Source: Solen grandis
Taxonomy: Eukaryota; Mollusca; Bivalvia; Adapedonta; Solenidae
Assembly: GCA_021229015.1 (NCBI GenBank)
Contig: CM037778.1
Span: forward strand, 11,132,956 to 11,196,955
Direction: 5' to 3'
Length of the DNA stretch: 64,000 nt
Shown here one piece after another: positions 23,497 through 36,407 of this stretch. Below the pieces are notes generated by a model. It saw nothing but the letters and a program-made list of their open reading frames with translations, had not been told where the DNA came from and searched no databases. Each line of letters begins with the position of its first letter. The stretch's first letter is position 1. The position numbers and the translations under genes were made by a program.

Positions 23497-25600
23497 TAGA
23501 TTTAAATGTGTTGATAATAAAATAATACAGAGGTTTGTATAAAATGAAATTGTAATATTCTCATGCAGTAAAATGTGTACCACATGTCTCGGATGTTGCG
23601 GCTATAATAGCATAAGCAGGACGTGTGTGTGTATGTGTGTTTAATCATCATTATTAAGCCAAAAAGAGAGTCTTTAGCATCAGTGACAATTTATATAGCA
23701 TACGTGCATGTGCGCTCCCTTTATGGAATTTTTAATATTAATTTTCGTATTTGATTGCTATATGATCTTCCCATTTATTAAACCAAAGAAACACTTGACA
23801 TAGTTTTCGATATGTGATGTGTCATGTGAACCCCACCATAAAATGCATATTCCGTGAGAACAACTGGCCTGTATATCCACTTAATCTAAATAAATATACA
23901 GTATAAGAGATACGGACTATTTCTCTAGCAATAAAATGTTGTATTTTTTGTTGTTCTTGTTTTCGGTGAATAAGACCCCATTTAACGTATTTTATTATGT
24001 CTCGCTCCTTTATTATTGATAAAATAAATTTCCTTTGATAAAAAACATAGCAGATTGTAATACAATTGATTAGTAATTAGTGTACAACAAGTTCAACTAC
24101 TTCCTTTCAATCTAGGACTTTTTAAGCACGTGTGTGTGTGATATTTTGTCGAATGCATTTGCGATGTACACGTTTTATCTAAGTTGTCGCAAATCAGATT
24201 TCCTAAACGGGTACCTGCATCCGGTTGTATATTTCATTGCATTATGGATCATTATGTCGTCGGGTCAAGAGTTTTACTTTGGTATTTCGAAGCGGAAAAT
24301 ATCTTCGATAGGATCGAAATTATTAAGTATGAAATCTTTCTTCCGGATCATTGTCAAATAGAAATAACTGTTCTAAAATGTATCATTTTCACGACACATA
24401 AAGAAAGGCAATTCACGAAAGTTAATCATCTTGAACACTGCTTCCATGGCATCCATCTTTTTTTTTCTTTTTTTTTTTTTTTGCTAACATAAATAGAAAT
24501 TAAGAGGTTAAATGGTATCATTTATATCAATATTAAAGTTGTTTGTCGTATTTAATGAAACTAACATTCATTTTATTGCCATTTCTATTTTCGTAATGAA
24601 GTTTGTAGTTTAACGTTTTTTTAGTTATTAAAATAATTATACGCACATTCCGTGGAGATATACCTATCATTATGGAGACAAATTTCTTAGATATAATTAT
24701 CGCTGTCAGGCTTGAAGATAATGGGATACGAGGTGTTGAATTAAATAAAACATATCGAGTTATATGTACACTTGTATATAGGACAATATGCCTATTATGG
24801 AATACTGGAAACAATTATTTTCTCCCAAAAATATTATTACAGAAAAAAAAACACGAAATAACATGTTATTTCCAGGATGTTTACAAACTTTTCACCAATG
24901 GCATATCGTATCATTATTCTAATCAAGGTTAAAAGATAGGAAGGATGAAAGTTAAGGAAGCCCTAGTACGTAACGCTGTCTAGCGTCTCATATATGAACA
25001 CGCTATCACTGTGATATTGATGATTTTTAAACACTGCATAGTCACAACGCGGTTTTTATTTTGCTCTTTTTTTTCTCACAAATATGCTCGTTTCAAGGTT
25101 TTATTTTTAACTTAACGTTAAAGTGTAAACTGTGAACGTTTGTCAAGTTAAGTTGTATAGCTTCTTTAAAACGTCTATACACAACCATGGACCTAAAGAA
25201 ACGAGTTTCGTTGGTTTTCATACTGTTTCTTATCTTAGATTTTCAATGAAATACACTTAAAACTTATGGAAACCTTACTTTAACGTAATGAAATACGCTT
25301 ACAACTACCGTTAAAAGCTAGACTGAGTGTACTTAAATATTTCTGTCCATATTGTTTCCCATTATTTCACGCCATTCCATTGATTGATATCACACTCTGT
25401 TCTACATCATGTTCAGTATATTCCTATGGTACACAAATCTCGCCACTTCAGCTGCACTTTTCAAAAGAGCAACTTGATTTAGATACCCGTACTTACGAAA
25501 AAGTTGAATTAATAGAAAAAAGGCTATGCATTTTTTAATCATTTATACATATTTAAATATATATTCGATATAAATCAATGAATATGTCCGTTGTTCAAGA

Positions 25601-28600
25601 AAATGCCTGATTATTAGATTCTTTTCGACGGGGAACGTTTCTATTTGCAGTACTATCGAAAAAAAAAAAAAAAAAAAAAAAAAACGCACATGCAAACGGG
25701 CGACTCAACACATCGAGAAAAATCGATGATTGAGCCCGCTACAATTTGTAAGCATACGTGTTTGCAAAAGGTGTTGCTACCTATCCCCATTGGTATGTTT
25801 AAAAGGTGGTTTTGTAATATTTTAATTGATAATAAAGGCTGATAGATTGATATCTTTGTAGTACCCTTTATCTATGTCAGAGAGGGAAAGGGCGAGAGAG
25901 AGAAATTCTATTGATTTCTTCTAATCTGAATTTTAGAATTCACGAATATTCCGGGTTTTTTTTTAGAAGATTTTTGTTTCCTAATTTACAATAAGGAACG
26001 TGTACAAATCGGAAATTGTGTTGCATAGTTAAAAAAAATAATTTATATTTTGTTTTAATCTGCTGCATCAATTTGAATAACTTACAAAAGTGCACTGTGT
26101 CTTTTGGGGGAAATATGATGGAATGAGATTTATAAGTAAAGCAATTGGATGTTATTGGTATGAAACTGTTGGTTGCATAATTCTTCATCAGATTCTATGT
26201 GCCTGAATTTTTTTGTCTTTCTTCTTCTACTTCAATTAGAAGTGTTTTGCTAAGAAGTAAATGTAGATATATACTCGTTTTTCATAATAATTGCTACCTG
26301 GCTAGCTTGGCTAACCATATTTTCAAATTACGAGAATAGCCCACTCATTTTTTCATATTTTCATTGCTAGCTATATATATTAATTGATAATATATATATA
26401 TAGAAGAGAGAGAGAGAGAGAGAGTGGGAGAATACGCGTCTGTGTATCCTATCCTATTAGTACTTTTATTAAGAAACGGACTGATGATAGAATATATTTA
26501 AAGCGAAGTGACATCTCTACTACCCCCATTGTATGTTTTATTTGATTAGATGCTTTTCTTAGTTTGAACGTGTCTATACACTGGGTTGACAGAAAACAAT
26601 TCGATCCATAAGTATTCTTTGACTCATTCATATTATGGCATAGCCTGTGAACCAAGACATGTAAATGTAGTTACTTGGAGCGGTGTCGGGATAATTCGGC
26701 TGCCATCATTTGTATAAGGCGTTATATCGCCATAAGGAACTACCCTTTTTATCCATGTAGACAAAGTTACAAATTTACTGAAAATACTGTCATTGGAATC
26801 TGAAATCCAGGCAAATAACTAAAACAGTTCAGTAATGCCTCAGTAGCATCTAACACGTAAGGTTTAGTAATACCAAAGAAACTTTTAAGTAACCTAAATT
26901 TGGTCCTGCATATGAATCCAACGTGACAAACGTACAGTGCCTGATACTACATACGATAATAGACATTTGGGTCTGAAAGCATCGCATCGCATCGTATCCT
27001 ATTTAACCAGATATTATATGCTTTCCGCCAATGTCACTATTTATATACAGTAGCCAATTAACATCTTAAGCTTCTGACCACTTGTTCTGGATATTGTATT
27101 AAAGTTTCAATATTGTATTACCTATCTAAGTACGGAATTTGTACAAACTCTTCAACTTCCATATCAAAAAAAGGAAACAGTTTAAATACACCACCCCTTA
27201 ACATATCCTAACGAATCATCCATTATTTGTAATTTGTTTCGCCAAAACCCTTTTCAGGGCGAATCAGGCACAGTCCCACAAAGTTGTCCCTTATGATAAT
27301 GGCATTGTAGTGAAATTTTCACTACGCATTTATTCTTCCTTTAAGACGTAACTGTTTTGTGGCTATTTCTTTGCAGGCTGCTTATTTGTGATTTTTTATT
27401 TATTTATTTTTCATATTTTGGAGATTATTAGAAATATTCATTAACCTCGTCATAGACATTTTATAACGAGCTTTTATTTTTGATTTATGAGAATAAGCAT
27501 ACTTCTCTTCTAATTTTAAACGATCTTTGAATAATGAATCTCATACCATCCTTACGCGATGGAAGTATAATGCTATTGAGAGTTGAAATGTGGTAGAAAA
27601 GCTTGGTTTTGTAATATCAATTTCTAAACTAATTAAGTTTATGTATGCGGGTATCCTCTTAAAGCAGAAAATTATATTTCTCTTGGAATTCAGCATCAGA
27701 AAGATGAAGTTCATGATTCATTTGAGCGTGTTTTTAGTAAATTAAATAGTATATGACCCTCATTCCTGCAGCAACATTTAATATCAATTTTGTCGTTTTC
27801 ATCTTCGATATAATGTATTTCAAACATTATTACGGACTACTGCCAGAAAAACATGAATGCTTATAATTAATCAATACAAAACAAACAATGTAAAGAAATG
27901 AACGGCATCTAAAAATTCACATTATATTCATTTAATAAAGAACAAAAAATATCAATCAGGTTTAAAAACTCCAATTTTCCTAATTTCTAGTCTTCTTATT
28001 TTTGTTTAACTTTTTAAAACATGTTTTGTTATTTAACAAAATCTATCTTTTTCATGAAGTATTGTCTTGTATTACCCTGGAATTGTATTATAATACGACG
28101 ACTGAAAAAAATCTTTACTATTGTACTAACATCTGTTCTTGATTAAAAGAAATATGCTTATTTAATCTTTAGGACTTTTTTTCTTTTGTATGTGATTATA
28201 ACACAATAATAAAAAAAATGGATTATCATTTCTTAGATGAAATCTAGTTTGACTTACATGTTTGATACAGAATAAAATGTGAAGGTTTTTCGATATGTCG
28301 ATTTTCAATATTATGTAATGTGACATTTTGATATTACGCGTATCTCAGGACAGATGCTATCATAAGGTGACTGCATGTGGTATCATGGAATTGTCTGCGG
28401 TTTGAGATGGCAATGAGGTTTTACTATATGTATCCCATGTAAAAGGACTCAAAATGACTGATGTACGGCAGATGTGATGTTAAATCCTAGCAAAAAAGAA
28501 TATAACTCTAATGAATCTGCGTGTGTCATTTCAACGCTGTAAAAGCGTCGTTACCCAAAGATTAAAACAGTCTAGACGCATAGGCTCGACGAAATTGATG

Positions 28601-28689
28601 GATTTTTTTTCTAGAAGTATTTCTTTTGATATAAAGACAATCAAATATTTTGAGATCTCATATTTTTTAGGGTTAATTATTTTATGTTG
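25601..28689. other. No gene recognised; simple repeats
   Basis: Holds a poly-A run of 26 (25659-25684), a (TA)n/(GA)n tract near 26385-26425 and a fragment resembling the 15.7 kb SINE at about 27262-27310. No coding segment is supported. Confidence 0.5.
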
Positions 28690-31250
28690 ATATAAATCCG
28701 TTGACAAATAAGGCTCCATAATCCGCATGCATAATTAGAATTGGATGAAAGATAGCAGTATAAACTATCCGCTTTATTATAGCTATAGATTTCAAGAAGG
28801 CGTTTGATCAAACAAGTGGTTGGATCAATACTTTATAATTCAATGATTAAAATTTATTTAATTTTTCTCAACTTACAATAATTTGGAACAAAGTTGAGGA
28901 TGACAACGATGATAAGCATCTGTACAACTCTTCAGTCAGGAGATTAGAACCTAACACTACGAAATTCCTCATGTAAACAATAAGTGCATTAGCAGACATA
29001 AATTTTTGATGGATGTAACATGAAACTAATAACTTGATTCATTCCTTTATACATGTTTTAACAACAAAAGAGTTGATATACCACAACTGTCAATTCATCA
29101 CAAATAAGATAATCGTATAAACAGTGAATTACCCCACCCACTCTAACCTACTGTGAAGAACGCCACTCGTAACAATTTATGACTAGAATAATAAAATGAA
29201 ATAATTTTACGTCTGATACAGAAACTGATGTAGACAACAAATTGTAATATGAATAACATGCCAATTTCACTACAGCAGCAAATGCGACATGGTAACATGT
29301 TAAAAGACTCTTAAGACTCCGCCTTTGGCAGCATTGTGAGGACTTTTGAATATTACACTTCTCATAATTATAGTCTAGTCTATTTGCCCCTGCCTGAAAC
29401 ATGGTAAAGTCTAATTCATTTTAAGAATGTTATTATTATCTGGGGTTGAGGTACAAATTGTAGCTACGAGAGACAAGAAGATATGAATATGTTTTAATCA
29501 TCTATTTGCAAAAACACTGAAAACAATGTTTAAAATCATTATTTCGTCACAAATCAATCATATCATAACCTTGCCTGTATGTTCTAAAAATCAATATAAT
29601 GACTTCCACATCCTTCTTGTTTTGACTTCTGTTTCTAATTATTATGGCCATATTGTGGGCCTTGTGGTCAATGATAACTCACGAATAGGGTCCTGTTTTG
29701 CTTTTTGCTGAAGGGACAGAATCGGAAGAAACAGTAGTTGGATACCAGGGAGCCCGGATGCGATACCCTAGGTCATTTTGCGGATAGACGCCTTGATCCA
29801 TTTACATGCTCGGTGAATAGCACTAATATACGACGTTAATGTCGTCCTTCATTTTCACAAAGTCAACCAAGTACGATGTTTTAAATTAACTTTTCAGCAA
29901 ACAGTTGAAAATTCAGATTTCGGGCTGTGTACATACTTACCTAACTGTTGATTGTTCTAATGTTCGGATATTGTACATGACGGAATCACATACTACAGCG
30001 TCACTCTGGTTTCATTTCTGTTTATGTCAAAATGCTAAAAAATTGAATAATTACATTCTATTATTATAATATAAAATAGTACCCTATTCGTGAGTTATCT
30101 TTGGAACATAATTTAAGCAGAACATTTCGGTCATTTTTTTCTATATTGCTCAAAACATGCACAAAGCAAGATTCCTCTATACATTTTTTCTATACTTAAT
30201 TAGAGAGAGAGAGAGAGAGAGAGAGAAAGATTTACATCAATAAATCAACTATGTCACTTCTGCAAAACCAGAAGCCCGCACTCATTTTTTTCTGATTCAT
30301 TTTGATAAAACTTGTAAAATAAAAGCTTTTGATATTGCTCGTCAAATTTTACATGACGTTCAGAATACTTTTGTGTTTCTTTCATCACCCGAGGGTTGTT
30401 AGTTCGAACCTACCGACCTTTGAATTTTTCTTAAATATAATACTGATTTCTTCAAATCCGTCAAACACATTAAATGACAGCGTTTATTTTTGAAGAATTA
30501 CACCATATATTCGTAGTCAAATAAACATATTCGACAGTTCTGGTTTAACTCAATGCTCACTCGTGCGAAGTTCTCGTTTTCCTTGCTTTCGTCGCTTTTT
30601 TTTAATCTATTGATTTTGAATTGAATTCAGGGCTGAATTAAAATTAAAAGCTGTACCAAGTTGCATAAGTCTGACACCAACGTAACAATGTTCCGGAAAA
30701 ATAAAGCAAGAGAAACTTTTTCGGATCATACTTAATTACTTTTGTATGTCGCAGTAAGGAATAATGTCCCCATGACAATCAGTTTATGGGGTTAATATTG
30801 TTTTTAATTTATATAAAATAAAGCAATCAGAAACACTGAATAGTTGAGTTGTTTTTAAACATTCTAAACACAATTGCTGTCTCTTGGATTTTTTTCCTGT
30901 TCTTTGAATGTTTTCAAGTATACTATCGATTGTACTTTGCATGGCGGTAAAGATGAATTACCATCAATTATTTGTCCTCATGAAATTAAAATAAACATGC
31001 AAACTATTTGATTCAAAAGGAAAAAAATACTGATACTTGATTTGCATCTATGTTGTTTTGAATAAAAAAAAAGAAGAGAATTTCATTTACATTCTCTTTG
31101 ATTTGAAACCATTATGCATCTTGCCTCATTTAGCTTTTCTTATTGAAGTCGCTTGAAGTTTCGTTTAGTTGTTAAAAAAAGGATATACCGTTTTACAGTT
31201 AACGTTACCATCTTCTTTGCTGTTAAATTATCAAAGCACTGAGAGCACTG
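28690..31250 (+). repeat. Segmental duplication 2, unit 1
   Basis: Homologous to 32610-35370. Matching points are 28700 with 32626 (TTGACAAATAAGGCT), 29365 with 33220 (TAATTATAGTCTAGT), 29480 with 33325 (AAGAAGATATG), 30875 with 35045 (CAATTGCTGT-TCTTGGATTT) and 31135 with 35310 (TTATTGAAGTCGCTT). Offsets grow from 3.9 to 4.2 kb. A (GA)n tract lies at 30203-30226. No shared open exon is evident. Confidence 0.8.
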
Positions 31251-32034
31251 TCAGAGGCGAAAGTTAAAATATGTGAATAACTAAGTCAGTCCCTATATTT
31301 TTTTGTGGTAATATGGTTTATGGTCTCTGTCAAGTTTAGCAAAAATGGATAAGGAATGGTGGTTGTTAGTATTGATCCTCTCAGTACCTTTAATACTACA
31401 TGAATTTTCTGCAGGCAGGTACAGTTTTAATAGAAAAGCAAGAAAATGGGATAAGATAAAGTTATTGATCTTTGTCACTTCACATCCTTCCCATGTGTAA
31501 AGAATGATATCATTGCCTTCAATGATTTTTAAAATATGTTCAAGAAAAGCATAATTTCACCATACAAGGAAGTAATAGAGATGACACAAGGTAGAGTTAT
31601 TGTTCTTGGTAAGTAAAGTTGGACCATTGTATAAAGTATAAACTCAATCCCTAAAGTACTTTCTGAGTTGTGACATACAGATGCGACTAGAGACACTAAA
31701 GTCATTTAGACTCTAACAAGAAAAGATTAAAACAAATTGTTTCAATTGATAGGTTACATTAAAACATTCTGCCCCTCTCATTTCTACTGTTTTGACCGTA
31801 CAACCGAACCTGTCTATGGGCATGACCCTCAAATTAAAAAAATCAACCTCTCTATAAATATTATAAAATTTGAATAAATAGGGTCCTTGGTCTATAATTT
31901 AAATCAAAAGGAACCAAATACAAATTAACAAATGCAAAATAATCGATGTATAAAACCTAGAATTAAAAAAAATTTAATACATAACCCAAGAATTAAAAAA
32001 AAATAAGTATTACAAAAAAAAAAAAAAAAAAAAC
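31251..32034. other. No gene recognised
   Basis: Spacer between the units of the second duplication. AT-rich, with A-rich runs near 31960-32034. Confidence 0.45.
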
Positions 32035-32115
32035 ACGGTCTCAGCTGGAATAGAACTCACGACCCCTTACAAGAAAAAAGTATTGTACGACACTCTTACT
32101 ATTTGAGCTAATATC
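32035..32115 (-). repeat. tRNA-like remnant with T-run terminator
   Basis: On the minus strand, TAGCTCAAATAGTAAGAG (A-box-like) is followed by GAGTTCTATTCC (B-box-like) and then a run of about 20 T, which resembles a Pol III terminator. The acceptor and T stems do not pair well, so it is not called a functional tRNA. A tRNA pseudogene or SINE head is more likely. Confidence 0.35.
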
Positions 32116-33474
32116 ACAAACGTAAACTTGATGGCAAATAAGGTTATATATAGGTAGTTTAATTAATGAAACCGCGGATGGACACTAATTATAAACTGGC
32201 TTCTTTTACAGTTGTATTTGCCCAGAACTTTGGGATTATACTTAATGCTTTCAAATCAACAGAATCCTGCAATATATCCAACTTTTTCAAAACTGTAATG
32301 TTGGCTTGTACATCCAATGGTACTACTTTTCAACGCGAATGTATGGATAAGAGGCGGTAATGTGATTGTAAATAGAAAATCCACTGTCTGACTTTAGAAG
32401 CTTTCGCTTCTACAGATATTAAAATCCATGAGACAAGAACCATTGTATGACCCTTATCGTTATTTGTTGCACTAGTGATGGAACAGTTCGACATTGGTGA
32501 TGAAACAAAACGTTATTAATGTGTTTTGAAACATTATGCTTGTGTATTTCCTTTACTCTTCCGACCATAGAGGTGTTGTGAAACATATCACTTAAAACTG
32601 ATATCTGATTCTAGATTAGATATGTTGACAAATAAGGCTATATAATTTGCATTCTTGATTAAAATAAGGTATGGATGAAAAGCAGCGGTTTAAAATCCCC
32701 TCGTTGTTTCAGCTATAAATTACATATTCTCAATTTTGTTTTCGCCTTACCAGAAATTCATTATAGAGTAGTTTAAAAAGAGTTTTTATTTAAACGAAAA
32801 ACAGCTTAACAGAATAACAATTTTATTTTATTGTTTCGACACGTATCGCTGAATATGTACACCATTTATTGATTTTTAGTTTAAAAATACTAAAGAAAAA
32901 CTATAGATTTACTACGGTACTTTCCGCTTAGCATCTTAACCAAAGGTTTCCTCGTTACTTTTCGATAGTCACATGTCGTAGAAATACATTACTGATAGTA
33001 ATGGTTCCTAGCTTATATAGAATTAAGACGTTATGAACTACATTCATGTAAATCTTAACATATGTGTAGAAGGTGATTTACCCTCTGGTATCAGAATGTG
33101 GGAGAACATGAAATTAATGCATCATATATATGTATAAAATTAGAAAGACTAGTATATTGGAAGACAAAAAGTCTAAAACTGCCTTAAGCATAGATTTAAG
33201 GGATTTTAGAATATTAGACTTCTCGTAATTATAGTCTAGTGTATTTGCCTGTCTCATATTGTTAAATCAATTTCATTTTAAAAACGATCGTCTTGCGTAG
33301 AAGTACAAAGCTGTAGAACAAAAAGAAGATATGGTTTTAGATAAGGAAACCATACGTAAAAAAACTGAAAGCAATATTAAAAATATATATCGTTACATAT
33401 TATTATAAGACGTTGTACATTTTGAAAATCAGTATCTTTGACATTCAAGACTTAATCCGAGTCACCCTTCATCT

Positions 33475-33960
33475 TCTAGGCAATTACATCATCTTAATCT
33501 TCTAGGCATCCATTTCCTTCTACATATTCAAGTCATCCGCATCTTCTTTCATCTTCTAGACATCCACTTCTTCCTGCATATTCAAGTCATCCGCATCTTC
33601 TTTCATCTTCTAGACATCCACTTCTTCCTGCATATTCAAGTCATCCACTCTCTCTTTCATCTTCTAGACACCCTCTCCCTTTATTATATTCTTGACGCTC
33701 TACTAGATTTTTTCTAGACATTCCTCCTCTTTCATGTTCTCTTCCTTCTTCATATTCTAGACATCCACTTCTTCTTTCTTATTATTCGTTCATAATCCAT
33801 ACAACCACTTCTTCCTTCACATCATCTTCCTCCTTTATATTCTAGACATCCGCGCCTTCTTTCATCTCTAGATATCCACTCGACCATTGCCTCCTATATA
33901 TTCTTGATATTCGCACCCCCTTGTATCTACGAGACATCCATATCTTACTACATTTATATA
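33475..33960. repeat. Pyrimidine-rich minisatellite, ~54 bp unit
   Basis: Diverged tandem units built on CATCTTCTAGACATCCACTT and CTTCCTGCATATTCAAGTCA. The best-conserved pair lies at about 33545-33655, and units become irregular to the right. The strand asymmetry (almost all C/T) is strong. The reverse strand would read acidic repeats but is stopped once per unit by the TAG inside TCTAGA. Confidence 0.8.
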
Positions 33961-34382
33961 TGTACATGTATGTAATATAATTACACCAGTCGTCTGATTT
34001 TTCATGAATTATATTGATGTATTACCAAAACCATGAACGTTTGCAGTTGTTGTCATTTAATGTCATTTCTCAAGGAAAGATATGTGCCATTTTCTGTTAG
34101 ATTCAAAGTTACACATAGCTGATTTCCGAATGAAACTATTTCCAAACCCATCTTTATGCCTTCTAGTTTCCATACCAGACGCACACATTCATTTGCTTCG
34201 ATTCATTTTAATAAATGCTTTCTGTAATCCTTATCACTAGTCAGGAATGCTATTAATATATTTCATTGCAAATTCGACGCTATGGGAGTAATTCAACCAT
34301 TTTAGATGCGACTTTTAGAATTCAAGCATATGTGTGCTATCAATATTTGTTTATTTAAAGGGAAAATATCTATATTTTTCAG

Positions 34383-34471
34383 CCAGGATCTTGACGACCA
34401 AATTTTAACAGCGAATGCGTTCATTAGAACTGACAGAACCTCAAGCATACGATCCCAATCGTTGACACAAA
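34383..34471 (+). CDS. Candidate exon, possibly Cys-loop channel-like
   Basis: An 89 bp segment lies between a good acceptor (TATTTTTCAG) and a consensus donor (GTAAGT), open in one frame (phase 1 in, 29 codons, one base out). The peptide begins QDLDDQILTANAFIRTD, which resembles the loop of nicotinic-receptor-like ligand-binding domains (DEKNQILTTN-W-L). The usual Trp positions that follow are not conserved, and no other exon of such a receptor was found nearby. It may be a decayed or chance exon; the family link is inference. Confidence 0.25.
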
Positions 34472-35360
34472 GTAAGTGTTTTTCATCATATGATTCCTTT
34501 GATAAGGGTCTTTTCATATTGTGTCCAAGGGCATTGCTGATATTTATTCGCTGATTATGTTTATAACGTCAAAAGATCTTTCTACATTTAATTAAGCTTT
34601 ATGAGTAAATATTTATTCCGTTACAGGTGTAACTTATAAGGAACAGAAGCTGCCACCTTTGCAGAAAATGTTTTCATGTGCTTACTTTATTTGTGTGTTT
34701 GTTGGTGTAATTTTATCGTTCCACAGACAGTAATCTAATCATTTTAGGTCCCTTTCTACATACGACTTATGAAAAACCATTTCGCTGCAATATCACACAA
34801 TAGACTTACTGAATGATACCACACATTTCGGACATAAACCATACCACTTCTTGAAAAACATAGCAAGTAGACATTTCAGAATCATATTAAACACCTTTTG
34901 TATACATCTTATAAAGATCTCGATTCCATGATATTCCGTTTATGGGGTGAAATCTTGATTCACTTAATGAAAAATACTACCATCAACCAGATCAGAAACT
35001 CCGAAAAAAACAAGTTGTTTTCAAACGCAAAAATTCCAGATACAATTGCTGTTTCTTGGATTTGTTTCTGTTCTTTGCGTGTTTTCAATTATTCCGTCGA
35101 TTGTAATTTGCGTGATGGATAAGTTGAATTGCCTTCAATTATTTGCCCTTCAAAGCTTAAAAGAAACAGGCAAACTATCAGAATTTAGTAACAAAACAGT
35201 GATTCTTCCTTTGCAATCTATACTTGATTAAATACTAATGTTACAGTCTCTTTTCCAAAATTGAGGTTTAAACCAACATGCATCATGCCTCATTTAAACT
35301 TTGATAGCTATTGTTATTGAAGTCGCTTCAAATTTCGCGTTGTTATCATAAGATATATTT

Positions 35361-35370
35361 GTTTGCTGTT
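35361..35370 (+). repeat. Target-site duplication, left copy
   Basis: GTTTGCTGTT, repeated exactly at 35747-35756. Unit 1 has a single TTTGCTGTTAAA at about 31218, giving the empty site. Confidence 0.7.
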
Positions 35371-35746
35371 TACTTATTTTTTTTAGCTCCCCTGAGCACA
35401 ATGTGCTCATGGTAAGCTATTAGGATCACCCTGCGTCCGTCGTTGTGTGTCGTCCGTCGTGCGTCGTCAACAATTTCCTTTAAACGACATCTTCTCTGAA
35501 ACCGCTGGACAGATTTTGATTAAGCTTGGCAGGGATGATCCTTGGGTGAACCTTCACAAAAGTTGCTAAATTAATCTGATCCATGTAGAACTCTAGTTGC
35601 AATAGCAATGGAAAGAAATGAATTATGAAAACTTTAAAAATTATCTTCTTCAAAACTACCGGCCATATTTCAAAATGTTTTAGAACAGATGTTCCTAGGG
35701 TAACCCTATACTCAGGTGAGCGATTTGGGACCTTTATGGCCCTCTT
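35371..35746 (-). mobile_element. CTCA-hairpin retroposon-like element
   Basis: A 376 bp insertion with exact 10 bp target duplications and an empty paralogous site. Read on the minus strand it starts AAGAGGGCC and ends in an imperfect hairpin (TGAGCACATTGTGCTCA core) followed by an A-rich tail (GAGCTAAAAAAAATAAG). It contains the GACGGACG-type microsatellite. An A-rich tail plus TSD suggests LINE-type mobilisation. Relatives are at 16500-17378 and, on the opposite strand, ending at about 42440. Confidence 0.75.
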
Positions 35747-35756
35747 GTTTGCTGTT
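35747..35756 (+). repeat. Target-site duplication, right copy
   Basis: Exact second copy of GTTTGCTGTT, joined directly to AAAATAAAAT as in the uninserted unit 1. Confidence 0.7.
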
Positions 35757-35769
35757 AAAATAAAATAAC

Positions 35770-35935
35770 ATAATCCAGGAGCCATAGTATGACCCAACTG
35801 TCATTTGTTGAACTAGTGTTGGAACAATTTGATTTTTATGATGAAACAGAAAGTTATGAGCGGGATTTGAAACACTCATGATTGTGTTATTTCCTTTCCT
35901 CATCCTCTCTAATTGATGTTCTATTACGTTTTCCT
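35770..35935 (+). repeat. Segmental duplication 2, partial unit 3
   Basis: Matches 32427-32590 (GTATGACCC, ATTTGTTGAACTAGTGTTGG, GATGAAACA, TTTGAAACA, GTGTTATTTCCTTT), showing that a third copy of the ~4 kb unit begins here. It is lost after about 35.94 kb, where dispersed elements start. Confidence 0.7.
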
Positions 35936-35974
35936 AAAACCGTTATTCAATTCACCTTTTTTCATTTAATAAGT

Positions 35975-36300
35975 TTTTTTTGCCCCAAAGCTATAGCTGT
36001 GGAGGCATAATGAAATCGGACCGTCCTTCCGTGTTTGTGAGTCCGTCCGTCCGTCCGTCCGAGCATTTTCGTTTCCGGACATTAACACTGTCCAGGATGG
36101 ATGGATATTTATATCACTTGGTATCAGTGATCTCTTCAAGAAGGCGGGTTGTCGCGCGAATGATCCTAGTTTGTAACTCAAAGGTCAAGGTCACAATCAC
36201 CGATCAAATGTCATAAAATTGGGTATTTTTCAGTTTGGGGGCATATGACACTGACTGTGACAGTTCTTGCTTGACACTGGTAGTTCAAATTTCAATGACA
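35975..36300. mobile_element. Dispersed CCGTCCGT-containing element
   Basis: Contains GTCCGTCCGTCCGTCCG, GGTCAAGGTCACAATCACCG and an end with GACACTGACTGTGACAGTTC. GC-richer than its surroundings, noncoding, and of the same general build as the other mollusc-type repeats in this window. Boundaries are approximate. Confidence 0.5.
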
Positions 36301-36407
36301 CTTTCTACTTAATGCGATATATATTCCTAAATTATATATTTAAAACATTTTCTTAATTAGGTGTTGAAATTAATCTACATATTATATGTGATTATATACG
36401 CCATATT

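Larger units (their letters stand above)
19640..25600 (+). repeat. Segmental duplication 1, copy B
   Basis: Collinear with copy A (14640-19110). It lacks the 15.69-17.38 kb inserts of copy A and instead carries a pogo-like end (20006 onward) and a LINE (20780-23483). With insertions removed, each copy is about 2.7 kb. Copy A shows the uninterrupted target of the LINE, so that insertion came after the duplication. Confidence 0.85.
32420..35370 (+). repeat. Segmental duplication 2, unit 2
   Basis: From about 32610 this unit matches unit 1. Its first part (32427-32590) instead matches a third partial unit at 35770-35935. It carries the minisatellite at 33475-33960 and is followed by an inserted element at 35371-35746. 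Confidence 0.8.

Noticed and set aside
32035..32115. A functional tRNA gene
   Set aside because: A- and B-box-like words and a T-run are present, but the stems do not pair into a cloverleaf.
33475..33960. Acidic repeat protein on the minus strand
   Set aside because: Each unit contains a TAG stop in TCTAGA.
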